Source: Acidimicrobiia bacterium UBA5794
Lineage (GTDB): Bacteria > Actinomycetota > Acidimicrobiia > Spongiisociales > UBA5794
Length of the DNA: 64,000 bases
NCBI GenBank assembly: GCA_002418265.1
Contig: DIDS01000019.1
Location: 1-64,000 of the forward strand
Direction: 5' to 3'
The notes under the pieces: generated by a model
What the model was told of the DNA's origin: nothing
What the model saw: only the letters and a program-made list of their open reading frames with translations
The model's database searches: none
In this document: one piece after another, positions 8,662-17,651 of the stretch
How positions within the stretch are numbered: the first letter of the stretch is position 1
Layout of the letters: the number at the start of each line of letters is the position of its first letter
Translations under genes and position numbers: made by a program

Positions 8662-10725
8662 CTACGAGATGAATGCCGAGGCAAAGATCAGGGAAACCAC
8701 AGTCATCACCTTGATGACGATGTTCATCGCTGGCCCCGCTGTGTCCTTGAACGGGTCACCAATCGTGTCCCCGACAACGGCAGCCTTGTGTGCGTCGGAT
8801 CCCTTGCCGCCAAAGGCGCCGGCTTCAATGAACTTCTTGGCGTTGTCCCACGCTCCGCCCGCATTGGCCATGTAGATCGCAAGGAGGAATCCAGATACCA
8901 GCGCTCCGGCGAGCAGACCACCGAGCATCTCAACGGAGATGAATCCGACCACAAGGGGAAGCGCAACAGCCAGAGAACCGGGAATGATCATTTCACGAAG
9001 CGATGCCTTTGTTGAGATGTCAACGCACTTGGCGTACTCGGGAACGACACCATCGCGACCTTCTCTGAGTCCGGGGATCTCCCGAAACTGGCGTCGGACT
9101 TCCTCGATCATCTGGAAAGCAGCTCTACCGACAGCCTGGATGGTCATGGCCGCAAACAGGTACGGGAACATTCCTCCGATAAAGAGTCCCATGACGACCT
9201 TGATGTCAAGAATGTCGAAGCCGTCGACGCCAACAGCCTGGGAGAATGTGAAGAACAGCGCAAGGGCGGTCACGGCCGCCGACGCGATGGCAAATCCCTT
9301 GGCGACTGCGGCCGTTGTGTTTCCGAGCGAGTCGAGCTGGTCGGTGGCTGCCCGGACTTCGGGTGGCAGATCGGCCATTTCAGCGATGCCACCTGCGTTG
9401 TCCGCGATTGGTCCGTAGGCATCGACGGACACTGTTATTCCGAGCGTGGAGAGCACGCCGATTGCGGCAATGGCGACGCCGTAGATGCCAGCACCCTCAA
9501 CAGCAAGGTCTCCGGCCCAATATGCAGCCCCCATCCCAAGCGTCACCACGATCACGGAATAGGCAGCGGACTTCTTGCCCTCGGCAATACCGGCAAGGAC
9601 CACCGTTGCCGATCCCGTCTCCGATTGACGGGCGATCTCTTTGACCGTCTTGTAATGATCGGAGGTGTACCACTCAGAGATCTTGCCAACGACAATTCCG
9701 ACGGCGAGACCAACGATGACTGCAAGGAAGAAGCCCCATGGGTTGTCCACCCCTTCGACCCCGTCGAACATCACGGGTGTGAGAGCAGCGACACCGACCA
9801 CCGTGAGACCTGCCGCTGCCCAAGTCCCAGTATGGAGGGCTCGGGCGAGGTTGTCCCCGCGGGGACGTACGAGGAATGACCCGATGATTGAAGCCAGCAT
9901 GCCGATTGCCCCAATCATGAGGGGGTAGAAGATCATGTGTGGCAAGAACGCTGAGCCCGCAAACACGATGGATGCAAAGGCGATCGGTGCGACCAGAGAG
10001 CCGATGTAGGACTCAAAAAGATCGGCACCCATGCCAGCGACGTCGCCAACGTTGTCACCAACGTTGTCTGCGATTGTGGCCGGGTTGCGCGGGTCGTCTT
10101 CGGGAATGCCAGCTTCGACCTTTCCGACGAGGTCAGCGCCGACGTCGGCAGCCTTTGTGTAGATGCCACCGCCGACGCGGGCAAACAGAGCGATCGATGA
10201 GGCTCCAAGACCGATGGCGGTCACCATGTCAACCCAGAGTTCCTTTTCCAGGACCATTTCAAAGAACCAGATGCCGACGGCGAACCCAAGAAGGCCGAGA
10301 CCAGCAACGGTGAACCCCATCACCGCGCCACCACGGAAGGCGACGGGAAGCGCCCCAGCGGTGCCACCGGTGCGAGCTGCCTCTGCAGTACGGGCGTTGG
10401 CGGCGGTTGCGATCCGCATCCCGATGAATCCAGCAAGACCGGAAAGAGCTGCACCGAACACATATCCGATGGCGCCCCACGGACGTCCCCACTCAGGCAG
10501 GAGGATGAGGATCAGCACCGTCATGATTGTCACGAATCCGGCTATCGCAAGATATTCACGCCGCATGAACGCCATGGAGCCTTCGCGGATGGCGTCCATG
10601 AGGCTCACCATGCGCTCGTTACCTGGCGAAACAGCAAGGACCTGGCGACCGTAGACGGCAGCGAGCAGCAGGGCGGCAACACCCATTCCCATGGCTACAT
10701 ACAGCCACACATCGGGATTTGACAC
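8662..10725 (-). CDS. hppA: K+-dependent-type membrane-bound pyrophosphatase (Na+ or H+ pump)
   Basis: A 687-residue integral membrane pyrophosphatase that couples PPi hydrolysis to cation export. The catalytic loops are visible: KAADVGADLVGKVE, DDPRNPATIADNVGDNVGD, and a third near the C-terminus with GDTIGDPFKDT. The K+/lysine switch reads GNTTAA, alanine where K+-independent enzymes have lysine, so K+ dependence is expected from known family rules. The sequence LFESY matches Na+-pumping and some K+-dependent H+-pumping members, so the pumped ion is left open. Of two candidate GTG starts, 10725 is chosen because AGGAG lies 8 bases upstream; the frame's first GTG at 10734 sits on top of that SD. 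Confidence 0.93.
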   Translation of the reverse strand: MSNPDVWLYVAMGMGVAALLLAAVYGRQVLAVSPGNERMVSLMDAIREGSMAFMRREYLAIAGFVTIMTVLILILLPEWGRPWGAIGYVFGAALSGLAGFIGMRIATAANARTAEAARTGGTAGALPVAFRGGAVMGFTVAGLGLLGFAVGIWFFEMVLEKELWVDMVTAIGLGASSIALFARVGGGIYTKAADVGADLVGKVEAGIPEDDPRNPATIADNVGDNVGDVAGMGADLFESYIGSLVAPIAFASIVFAGSAFLPHMIFYPLMIGAIGMLASIIGSFLVRPRGDNLARALHTGTWAAAGLTVVGVAALTPVMFDGVEGVDNPWGFFLAVIVGLAVGIVVGKISEWYTSDHYKTVKEIARQSETGSATVVLAGIAEGKKSAAYSVIVVTLGMGAAYWAGDLAVEGAGIYGVAIAAIGVLSTLGITVSVDAYGPIADNAGGIAEMADLPPEVRAATDQLDSLGNTTAAVAKGFAIASAAVTALALFFTFSQAVGVDGFDILDIKVVMGLFIGGMFPYLFAAMTIQAVGRAAFQMIEEVRRQFREIPGLREGRDGVVPEYAKCVDISTKASLREMIIPGSLAVALPLVVGFISVEMLGGLLAGALVSGFLLAIYMANAGGAWDNAKKFIEAGAFGGKGSDAHKAAVVGDTIGDPFKDTAGPAMNIVIKVMTVVSLIFASAFIS

Positions 10726-10799
10726 AGAAATCACTCCTGGATTGAAGAGGTTCGGAACGGGCGGCAGTATACGGGCATCCGGCCCGAGATATCAGACGC

Positions 10800-12251
10800 T
10801 CACTTCCTCCAAACCTCTGGGCTGAGAAGAATGAGGATGGGGAGGATCTCAAGGCGACCGATCACCATCAGGCCGGAGAGAACCCATTTGCTGACGGCAG
10901 GAAACACGAGATAGTTGCCCGTGGGGCCGATCTCACCGAGTCCTGGGCCAACGTTGCCAAGCGACGATGCAACCCCCGAGACCATCGTGACGAGATCAAG
11001 ACTTGAATCTGCCGCGAACCCGATCACTGCGATCGCAAACACCCCCGTCATGAACGCAAACATGTACAGCAAGAAGAAGGTCTGAACGGTCTCGACAACC
11101 AAATCGGGAACCGGCTTCTTGCCAACACGGGTTACGAACACACCTCGGGGATGAATGATTCTTCGAACGTCCGTCCTCGAAGCTCCTGACAGGATGAGGA
11201 GTCGGTCGGTCTTGATCGAACCGGATGTGGATCCAGCCATTCCACCGACGAACATCAGCCCAACGATCATGACCTCGAGCACAGGGCCCCATGTCGCGAA
11301 GTCGGCTGTTCCGTAGCCGGTCGTCGTCACGATCGTCACCGACGTGAATAGCGAATCCCGGATCGTGGTAAGAACCGGTCCACCCCAGATTCCGATCGCC
11401 ATCAGGATGGAAGCGGCAAAGATGATGCCGAGATAGACGCGGAGTCCGAGCGACTTGAAGTACGCCAGTTTGTCTCTCGTGATGAACGTGTAGTGGAGGG
11501 CAAATGACATTCCAGCGAGCGTCATGAACACGATGATGACCCATTGGGTGTAGGCGCCGTATGCGCCGAGGGAACCAACGTGGGTCGAGAATCCACCAGT
11601 TGAAAGGGTCGTGAATGCATGGTTGATCGCTTCGAAAAGCGACATCTCACCGAGCCAGAGCAGCGCCGCCTCGATACCCGTGAGGCCGATGTACACGTAC
11701 CAGAGCCGCTTGGCCGTCTCGGAAAACCGTGGAGTGAGCCGATCCGGGATCGGTCCGGGCGACTCGGCCCGTGCAAGTTGAACCGCCCCCATACCGAGGA
11801 GCGGCAGGATCGCAACTGATAGCACGATGATCCCCATTCCCCCGATCCACTGTGTGAGGGATCGCCAGAACAAGGCACCGTGGGACATCAGGCCGGGATC
11901 CGGGACGATCGAGGCACCGGTTGTGGTGAACCCAGATGCAGATTCGAACACTGCGTTTGTGATGTTCGAGATCTCACCGGTGAAGATGTACGGGAGAGAA
12001 CCGATGAGGGCAATGGCGGTCCACGCCATTCCCACCGCGGCAAATCCTTCCTTCGTGCTCAGCTCTCCAGGTGAGTCGAAAAAGAACCACAGCGTGATCC
12101 CGATGGTGAAGGTCAAGATGGCACTTGCAGCGAATCCCGGAATTTCGGACCATTCGCGATAGATGACGCTCACGACAATCGGAGTCGCCATCGCCGCCCC
12201 GATCGCGGCAATAACCGCTCCAACGACGTGCAGGAGGTTTCGCCAGGACAT
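10800..12251 (-). CDS. trkH: Trk/Ktr-type potassium uptake protein, membrane subunit TrkH
   Basis: A 483-residue polytopic K+ translocating subunit. Repeated membrane-pore-membrane units are visible with selectivity-type loops such as ASGFTTTGAS, LSTGGFST and TTTGYGT. The protein takes up K+ with the cytoplasmic TrkA subunit, whose gene ends 2 bases upstream, so the two are made as an operon (trkA then trkH). The position next to a K+-dependent-type pyrophosphatase may be meaningful for ion homeostasis. Length and order of motifs are normal. Confidence 0.93.
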   Translation of the reverse strand: MSWRNLLHVVGAVIAAIGAAMATPIVVSVIYREWSEIPGFAASAILTFTIGITLWFFFDSPGELSTKEGFAAVGMAWTAIALIGSLPYIFTGEISNITNAVFESASGFTTTGASIVPDPGLMSHGALFWRSLTQWIGGMGIIVLSVAILPLLGMGAVQLARAESPGPIPDRLTPRFSETAKRLWYVYIGLTGIEAALLWLGEMSLFEAINHAFTTLSTGGFSTHVGSLGAYGAYTQWVIIVFMTLAGMSFALHYTFITRDKLAYFKSLGLRVYLGIIFAASILMAIGIWGGPVLTTIRDSLFTSVTIVTTTGYGTADFATWGPVLEVMIVGLMFVGGMAGSTSGSIKTDRLLILSGASRTDVRRIIHPRGVFVTRVGKKPVPDLVVETVQTFFLLYMFAFMTGVFAIAVIGFAADSSLDLVTMVSGVASSLGNVGPGLGEIGPTGNYLVFPAVSKWVLSGLMVIGRLEILPILILLSPEVWRK

Positions 12252-12253
12252 GG

Positions 12254-13582
12254 CTAACCCGAGAGGTTCTCAGCGATGGTGATGGCCTCTGGAAGAGCAA
12301 TGACGATCAGGTGATCACCGACCTCGATTCGAGATGTCCCCCTCGGCACAAACACTTCCGTGCCTCGCTGAATACCTCCGATGATGAGTGAGTGTGGGAG
12401 ACGGAGTTCGGCGAGAGTCTTACCCACGGCCATCGAGTTGGGACCGACCTCGAGCTCGATCGCTTCAGCGTCTGAGTCCGAGAACGTCGCGACCGAGTGG
12501 ATCGCTCCTCGCCTGACAAATCGAAGGATCTCGTCAGCCGCCGAGAGGCGTGCGCTGACGGTTGCATCGATGCCGTGACCTGATCCGAGTCCCATGAGAT
12601 CCGTATTGGTGAACCGAGCAATCACCTCACGTGCACCGAAGGACTTCGCGGCAAGTGCCGCCAGCACATTTTCGCCATCCCACCCGGTCAACGCCATCAC
12701 GGTGTCTGCCGACTCGACGCCCGCCGCACGGAGCAGCTTGAGATCGGTTGGCTCGCCACGGACAGTGACAACCTTTGGATATTCCTCTGCAATCAACCGG
12801 CAACGGTCCGCGTCTGGCTCGATCAGCGTGGTATGGATCCCCCTGTCGGCGAGCATCCCAGCGGTGAGCCGAGCAAGACGTGTTCCTCCAAGAATGATCA
12901 CCTTGTTTGCGGGACGACTTGAAATCCCGAGCCACTTGTATGCACTTTTTGCCATCTTCGTGCGAGCCATCATCAGGACGTGGTCACCCGGGCTGAGAGT
13001 GGTGTCTCCACGAGCGATCTCCGTTTCGGTACCACGAATCACGGCAACAACGAGCCAGTCCCACCCTTCAACGCTCCCGCGAAGATCTGCGAGGGTTCGG
13101 CCGGCAAACTCGGTGTCCTTGCCAACAAATGCGCCGATGAGGACGAGTCTGCCGTCTGCGAACTCAACAAGTTCTGCGATCTCGCCCCCTGCTGCGAGCG
13201 CAACGAGCTCCCGGGCCGCTGCCGCCCCTGGATCGATCACCAGATCAACACCCAGGGCCTCGACCTCAGCCTTGAGGTCGGGGTCCTCGACTCTTGCCAC
13301 CGTGAACGGGATGCCAAGCTGGGTACCTGCGGCACACGCCAGCACATTGACCGCATCCGACGAGCTCACCGCGATCAGAAGATCGGCGTCTTCGATTCCA
13401 GCCTTCTTGAGGGTCTCCGCGGAAGCTCCGTTGCCGATGATCACGAGACAGTCGATCTCATTTTGAGCTACCGCCGCGACTTCAGGATCGGACTCGATCA
13501 AAACAACGTCCTGGCGCTCGATGGAGAGTTTCTCGGCTAGAAACGATCCGATGGTTCCTGCACCGACAATGACTATTCGCAT
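12254..13582 (-). CDS. trkA: Trk system potassium uptake regulatory protein TrkA
   Basis: A 442-residue cytosolic gating subunit with two RCK repeats. The first Rossmann half begins at MRIVIVGAGTIGSFLAE; the second has VIILGGTRLARLTAGML near residue 217. Each is followed by an RCK_C/TrkA_C segment (for example ITIAENLSG at the end). It binds NAD(H) or nucleotides to control TrkH. The ATG at 13582 is chosen over an upstream frame extension of 13 residues because homology starts there and a TAGGCT -10-like box sits 8 bases before it, fitting leaderless translation. Confidence 0.93.
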   Translation of the reverse strand: MRIVIVGAGTIGSFLAEKLSIERQDVVLIESDPEVAAVAQNEIDCLVIIGNGASAETLKKAGIEDADLLIAVSSSDAVNVLACAAGTQLGIPFTVARVEDPDLKAEVEALGVDLVIDPGAAAARELVALAAGGEIAELVEFADGRLVLIGAFVGKDTEFAGRTLADLRGSVEGWDWLVVAVIRGTETEIARGDTTLSPGDHVLMMARTKMAKSAYKWLGISSRPANKVIILGGTRLARLTAGMLADRGIHTTLIEPDADRCRLIAEEYPKVVTVRGEPTDLKLLRAAGVESADTVMALTGWDGENVLAALAAKSFGAREVIARFTNTDLMGLGSGHGIDATVSARLSAADEILRFVRRGAIHSVATFSDSDAEAIELEVGPNSMAVGKTLAELRLPHSLIIGGIQRGTEVFVPRGTSRIEVGDHLIVIALPEAITIAENLSG

Positions 13583-13590
13583 GGCACGAG

Positions 13591-13596
13591 AGCCTA
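13591..13596 (-). promoter_or_regulatory. Possible -10 box of a leaderless trkAH promoter
   Basis: TAGGCT (minus strand) lies 8 bases upstream of the trkA ATG, with no SD between. This is the arrangement expected when transcription starts at or near the A of the start codon, which is common in actinobacteria. No convincing -35 was identified. Confidence 0.35.
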
Positions 13597-13631
13597 GAAC
13601 GTTCGGGTACCAGAACCCCACAGATCATTGT

Positions 13632-14054
13632 TCAAGGATCGTCCATCCGGGCGATATCACCACTCGTGCCGACGAGCTTCATGGGATCAAATTCGGCACG
13701 ACTTGTCGCCACAATCCTCAGCTCGCCAACCACTGGGAGACTGATCGTCCTTGCGACCGTGACGGAAACGGTTCGCCGGTCCCATGACTCGTCGACGGGA
13801 CACGAACACGAAACCAGCGTTGCCCCGTTTGCCTTGGCGAACCGGCTTGCCTCCTGTTGAGGGGTCCCGGTCGCCCCGAACGGCAGGAATGTGACAGGGG
13901 CACTGGCCAGTGCAGCGGCGTCGGCAGCTGAAGCCGCCGTGGCATACGTTACGGCCGCCCCTCCCACGATTCCGATACCAAGCACGAAAAACACCAGCAC
14001 AACGGACAGACCAAAACCAACCAGCATCGAACCGCGTTCATCGTGTGGTCTCAT
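13632..14054 (-). CDS. TadE-like membrane-anchored pilus-locus protein (Rv3654c-type)
   Basis: A 140-residue protein with a short basic N-terminus, then a hydrophobic segment (about residues 9-37) that runs into an alanine-rich AASAADAAALA stretch, followed by an extracytoplasmic domain with a CSC pair. It matches the small Tad-locus proteins of Actinobacteria that resemble the pseudopilin TadG/TadE N-terminus. It starts by an ATGA overlap with the TadE gene. It is the last gene of the Tad-like run and probably acts as a minor pseudopilin or assembly factor. Confidence 0.75.
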   Translation of the reverse strand: MRPHDERGSMLVGFGLSVVLVFFVLGIGIVGGAAVTYATAASAADAAALASAPVTFLPFGATGTPQQEASRFAKANGATLVSCSCPVDESWDRRTVSVTVARTISLPVVGELRIVATSRAEFDPMKLVGTSGDIARMDDP

Positions 14055-14416
14055 CGTTCAACACGCATCGAAGCCGTTGACGTCAGTGTCACGGTGAAAC
14101 CACCGAAGATCGGTGTCGCGACCCGGTACGGAAGCGAAACGTTCACCGTGGCCTTCTGACCGACCGTTGCAGGACGCGACACGGAGATGCGGGCATTGGC
14201 GGCAAGGCCACCGAGGGCTGATCGCACCGCGGAGGCCGCTCGTGCCGTGTCAGGAAACGCTGCAGCTTCACGCGCCCCTTCCCGAGTTGCGTGAATCAAC
14301 TGGATCTCGGAACGCGCAATAACGGCAACCTCAACAATCCCGAACAGCAACACGAGGACAAGTGGTAGCACGAGCGCAAACTCGACAACTGCCGACCCGG
14401 GCTCACCGCGCATCAT
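14051..14416 (-). CDS. tadE: TadE family pseudopilin-like protein
   Basis: A 121-residue TadE-family protein. The N-terminal segment EPGSAVVEFALVLPLVLVL has the glutamate-bearing TadE signature and one membrane helix. An extracytoplasmic domain of about 90 residues follows. TadE proteins are minor pseudopilins of Flp pili. The start is one of two adjacent ATG codons that overlap the flp stop by 1-4 bases, so it is made with the pilin. Confidence 0.85.
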   Translation of the reverse strand: MMRGEPGSAVVEFALVLPLVLVLLFGIVEVAVIARSEIQLIHATREGAREAAAFPDTARAASAVRSALGGLAANARISVSRPATVGQKATVNVSLPYRVATPIFGGFTVTLTSTASMRVER

Positions 14417-14580
14417 GCAATGGTTGCAAACGAGACGACCTTTTCAATGACGGTGTTGAAGAACGATGGGAGTGCGTCAGTCGTCGATGCCCACGTGATG
14501 AGTGCGAGCGCAACGATCGCAGCAGCCACGAGCACCAGTGCGTACTCGGCCGTCGCCTGTCCGGATTCTGATTTGATCAT
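14413..14580 (-). CDS. flp: Flp/Fap-type pilin
   Basis: A 55-residue Flp-type pilin. After a very short leader (MIKSES) comes GQATAEYALVLVAAAIV, with the glutamate and tyrosine found after the processing site of Flp pilins, and one hydrophobic helix. The ATG at 14580 has GAAAGGAGA 6-8 bases upstream. The gene is separated from tadC by 74 bases that are almost wholly a 13-bp tandem repeat, so it may have its own promoter. A prepilin peptidase gene is not present in this window. Confidence 0.88.
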   Translation of the reverse strand: MIKSESGQATAEYALVLVAAAIVALALITWASTTDALPSFFNTVIEKVVSFATIA

Positions 14581-14590
14581 GGAGATCTCC

Positions 14591-14655
14591 TTTCGGGAAG
14601 TGCTTTCGGGAAGTGCTTTCGGGAAGTGCTTGAGTGAAGTGCTTGGGTGAAACGT
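14591..14655. repeat. 13-bp tandem repeat directly upstream of flp
   Basis: Three identical 13-bp units (TTTCGGGAAGTGC on the plus strand) are followed by two degenerate units (TTGAGTGAAGTGC and TTGGGTGAAACGT). The array runs from the tadC stop to the flp SD sequence. In flp orientation the unit reads GCACTTCCCGAAA. It could be a set of protein-binding sites or a slippage-prone tract that tunes pilin expression. Confidence 0.9.
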
Positions 14656-15266
14656 CACAGTGTGAGCTTCGAAACACCGCCAACCACCGCAGGGACGACG
14701 GCTACAAGGAGGAACCCGGGGAGAATCAACAGGGCGAGCGGGAACAGCATCTTGACGGGGAGACGGGCAAGACGCTCATCGTGACGCGCATTGTCTCGTT
14801 CTCGTTCCGTGTCACTGAGCCCGCGAAGTTCCGTCCCAAGCCTCGCCCCCGAAGATGCAGACAAACGAGCGATCCGGAACATGACCTCAATCGGTGTCGG
14901 ATCCGACTCGGGATCGATCGGTGTGTTTCGGTTGGCTCGCCTGAGATGACGTCCGAGATCTTCGGAGACGTGGGGGCGAACGAAGCGGCTTGCCGTGGAG
15001 ACGGCGATCGGGAAGGACACCCCTGCCTCCACCCCACTGGCAACCAGATCGATCGCAGTCAACTCGTCAGCACGGTCCAGGGCTGACTTCAGCCGCATCG
15101 AATGGATCCTTCTTGCGTGGACAACTCCAAAGTGTGACGCTGCGTACACGATCCCCAAGGCAGGGTGGACGCCGGCTGCCGCGATCCCGGGTGCGATCAA
15201 TCGTCGATGGGGAAGCTGGAGAACCAATCCATAGGCAACGGCGACAGCGAGAGCCACGACAATCAT
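14655..15266 (-). CDS. tadC: Type II secretion F-domain protein, TadC-like
   Basis: A 203-residue inner-membrane platform protein. An N-terminal hydrophobic region precedes the T2SF domain, which has the conserved cytoplasmic helix pattern (LTAIDLVASGVEAGVSF; LSASSGARLGTELRGLSD). Two hydrophobic segments lie at the C-terminus (LFPLALLILPGFLLVAVVP). It works with TadB and the TadA ATPase in pilus assembly. The start overlaps the tadB stop in the ATGA style. It is shorter than many TadC proteins, as in the actinobacterial minimal locus. Confidence 0.82.
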   Translation of the reverse strand: MIVVALAVAVAYGLVLQLPHRRLIAPGIAAAGVHPALGIVYAASHFGVVHARRIHSMRLKSALDRADELTAIDLVASGVEAGVSFPIAVSTASRFVRPHVSEDLGRHLRRANRNTPIDPESDPTPIEVMFRIARLSASSGARLGTELRGLSDTERERDNARHDERLARLPVKMLFPLALLILPGFLLVAVVPAVVGGVSKLTL

Positions 15267-15925
15267 GTTGCTGCCCTCGATGAGATCGCGAACACCAATG
15301 CGGTTCCTGCGATTTGTAGCGTTGCTCCGACCACCATGGGAATCATCACGACAGCTCCACGAGGCTCGGGGATACCCCGAACGGCAACGACAAGGGCGGT
15401 GAGGGCAAGGGGCGCCACCCCGACAACCCAGGCCGACAAACGAATCTGCGCGAGCGAGGATCGCTTCTTTCTTTCACGTAGCTCTGTGGCTTTCGCACGC
15501 TCAGCAAAAGCTTCAAGGGATGCAGCAACCGACGACCCGGTGTGCTGGGACATTGCACACATCGCGGCGAATGGTCTCCCATTTGTTGGCATCGTCGACG
15601 TCATCGCATCGCCGATCTCTGTGATCGAGGCACCGGTGGCGCACAGTCTGCGAGCATCGGTGGTCACCAGCGGACTCGTACTCGTGGAGATCGCATGACG
15701 CAGGGTTCCCCCTGCGGTCACAACACCCGCCAGCGATCGCAGGAGTGCAACCTCTGAAGATGCCGACGTTTTTTCCGTCCGCTTTCGCCAACCGTACAGG
15801 GCTGCCACCGCGATGAGGCCAACCGACCCGTAGACGGGAGCGATCGCAACGACTCCAGCGGCAACGAGGACCGACACGGGGGCGCCAATCAGGATGCCAA
15901 TCCCGACAATGGCCCAGATCAACAC
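15263..15925 (-). CDS. tadB: Type II secretion F-domain protein, TadB-like
   Basis: A 220-residue membrane protein with an N-terminal hydrophobic hairpin (WAIVGIGILIGAPVSVLVAA), a central T2SF cytoplasmic domain (LLRSLAGVVTAGGTLRHAI; MSQHTGSSVAASLEAFAE) and two C-terminal membrane segments. It is the partner of TadC as the platform on which the TadA ATPase acts. The start lies 7 bases inside the tadA 3' end. The length is short relative to proteobacterial TadB but normal for the actinobacterial version. Confidence 0.82.
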   Translation of the reverse strand: MLIWAIVGIGILIGAPVSVLVAAGVVAIAPVYGSVGLIAVAALYGWRKRTEKTSASSEVALLRSLAGVVTAGGTLRHAISTSTSPLVTTDARRLCATGASITEIGDAMTSTMPTNGRPFAAMCAMSQHTGSSVAASLEAFAERAKATELRERKKRSSLAQIRLSAWVVGVAPLALTALVVAVRGIPEPRGAVVMIPMVVGATLQIAGTALVFAISSRAAT

Positions 15926-16980
15926 GGGTACACCTCCTCGAGTCCGTCACGCCCGACGTGGGAAATCGTCCGGACCTTGCGCCCGCTGTCGGTTCGGTGA
16001 ACAAATACGATCACATCGAACGCCGACAGGATCTGGGTGCGGACGGTCTTTGATGACATGCCTGTCCCGATCATCGATGCGAGTGCTTCGATCCGATCAA
16101 GTGCTTCATCGGGGCCGTTTGCGTGCACCGTGGACATCGACCCGGCGTGGCCGGTGTTGAGAGCCTGAATCATGTCGGCCGCTTCGGTACCGCGTACCTC
16201 ACCGACGATGATGCGGTCTGGTCGCAGCCTCAGGGCATGGGTGAGAAGCGAACGAATCGTGACCTCGCCCTTTCCCTCAACATTGGGTGGGTGCGCCTCA
16301 AGGCGGACGACATGGCCCGAGATTCTCAATTCCGCGGAGTCCTCGATGGTGACAATGCGATCCCTTGTGGCGATCGAAGCGCACAGGACGTTGAGAAGCG
16401 TTGTCTTACCTGCGCCGGTGCCTCCCGCGACAAGGATGTTGCGCCGGTCAGCAACGGCATTGACCAAGAGGTCCGCTCCGCTTTGGTCGATTCCCCCGAG
16501 CTCCACGAGCTCATCCATGTCGGTCACCGTTTGGAGAAACCGCCTCACGGCGACCACCGGTCCATCGACCGATGCCGGCGGGATAATGGCATGAATCCTC
16601 GAGCCATCCGGGAGTCTGGCATCGACCGCTGGCACGGCACGGTCGATACGGAGTCCAAGTGGCGCAATCACCCTGCGAACCGCAGCGACGATTGCTTCTT
16701 GTGAACCGAACGTGACGTCCGTCAGGATGAGGTTTCCTTCCCGCTCGATCCAGACTTCTGAGGCCGAGTTGACAAGCACATCGGAAATCGTCGGATCACG
16801 GAGCAGTCGCTCGATCGGACCAAAACCGACCACCGCATCAACGGCGTCGTGAATGACCTGGTGAGGAGCGATTGGTGCCTCATCGCGTTTGAGTGCCGCT
16901 GCGGCACGCATCACAGAGGTTCGGTCGAGCGGCGTGTCGGATCGGACGATCGAGGTCACAATTCGATCCACGGCGTTCAC
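15919..16980 (-). CDS. tadA: Pilus assembly ATPase TadA/CpaF
   Basis: A 353-residue type II/IV secretion ATPase. Walker A is GGTGAGKTTLLN. An Asp box (TIEDSAELRI), the Walker B-type glutamate in LRPDRIIVGEVRG and a His box (NTGHAGSMSTVHAN) follow in order. An N-terminal domain contains the CpaF-type segment FGPIERLLRDPTISDVLVN. The GTG at 16980 is preferred because it forms a GTGA overlap with the stop of the upstream gene; an ATG 12 codons earlier would overlap by 40 bases. It powers Flp pilus assembly at the membrane. Confidence 0.92.
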   Translation of the reverse strand: MNAVDRIVTSIVRSDTPLDRTSVMRAAAALKRDEAPIAPHQVIHDAVDAVVGFGPIERLLRDPTISDVLVNSASEVWIEREGNLILTDVTFGSQEAIVAAVRRVIAPLGLRIDRAVPAVDARLPDGSRIHAIIPPASVDGPVVAVRRFLQTVTDMDELVELGGIDQSGADLLVNAVADRRNILVAGGTGAGKTTLLNVLCASIATRDRIVTIEDSAELRISGHVVRLEAHPPNVEGKGEVTIRSLLTHALRLRPDRIIVGEVRGTEAADMIQALNTGHAGSMSTVHANGPDEALDRIEALASMIGTGMSSKTVRTQILSAFDVIVFVHRTDSGRKVRTISHVGRDGLEEVYPC

Positions 16981-17531
16981 GCAGCGCTCCAGAGTCGTGA
17001 AAGCTGCCGAAGCCACGGAGACTTCACCGGCATGGAGCGCAGACCCATGAGCGCATCGATCGTTGACCGTCCGGGCCTTGGGAGTATCAATGTGCCTTTG
17101 GGGGCAGTGCTTTTGGGAACGGTCGGTGCAAAGCCAAGCCGCTGATACACGGTCCGTGTGGTCGGGCGGACCATGAACGGTTCAGGGAGGAGTGGAAGAA
17201 TTGAGATCGCCGTCTCGGGCGGTGGGGCAGTTGGATTGCACCGAAGCACGGTGTTTGGCCATCGTGCAACCAGTTCGCTCACGACACGAGCGGCCTCGTC
17301 GACTCCAATTCCGCCATTCGGGAGAACCGCAATGGCTTTGGAGCGTGGTTCGAGTTGTGTTCGTGTCGGTCCGTTCGTAACAAGATCCGCCAGCGAGTAT
17401 TCCGACGCATAGCGTGGGCCAGCTGGATCAAGGTCGATCACGAGGGTCTCTGCTCTGGTCATCGCAAGACCGATCGGGGTCAGAACACTCAACAAGAGAT
17501 CGTTTGGCGACCATAGGGCGACAACGGACAC
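16977..17531 (-). CDS. CpaE/TadZ-like protein at the head of the Tad locus (Rv3660c position)
   Basis: A 184-residue protein beginning at GTG with AAGGAGG 6 bases upstream, a strong and decisive SD. An open frame extends 143 codons further upstream but overlaps the divergent gene and is rejected. The sequence has a MinD-fold flavour (VSVVALWSPNDLLLSVLTPIG; LVIDLDPAGPRY) with no clear P-loop lysine. In mycobacteria a CpaE-like protein sits in this position, divergent from the HAD phosphatase gene. This version is about half that length. A localisation role is inferred from position only. Confidence 0.7.
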   Translation of the reverse strand: MSVVALWSPNDLLLSVLTPIGLAMTRAETLVIDLDPAGPRYASEYSLADLVTNGPTRTQLEPRSKAIAVLPNGGIGVDEAARVVSELVARWPNTVLRCNPTAPPPETAISILPLLPEPFMVRPTTRTVYQRLGFAPTVPKSTAPKGTLILPRPGRSTIDALMGLRSMPVKSPWLRQLSRLWSAA

Positions 17532-17638
17532 GGTTCCTCCTTCAACAGGAGGGGAAGCATCGCGAACGTATCGGATCTCGTGCAGCCGTACAAGATGTCT
17601 GTTGTGTCGATCGCTTACGAACGGGCAGATATGGCCGA

Positions 17639-17644
17639 TACAAT
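17639..17644 (+). promoter_or_regulatory. Possible -10 box (TACAAT) of a leaderless HAD gene
   Basis: TACAAT lies 7 bases upstream of the ATG at 17652. There is no SD between, which fits a leaderless transcript. A convincing -35 was not seen. Confidence 0.4.
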
Positions 17645-17651
17645 CCCCACG

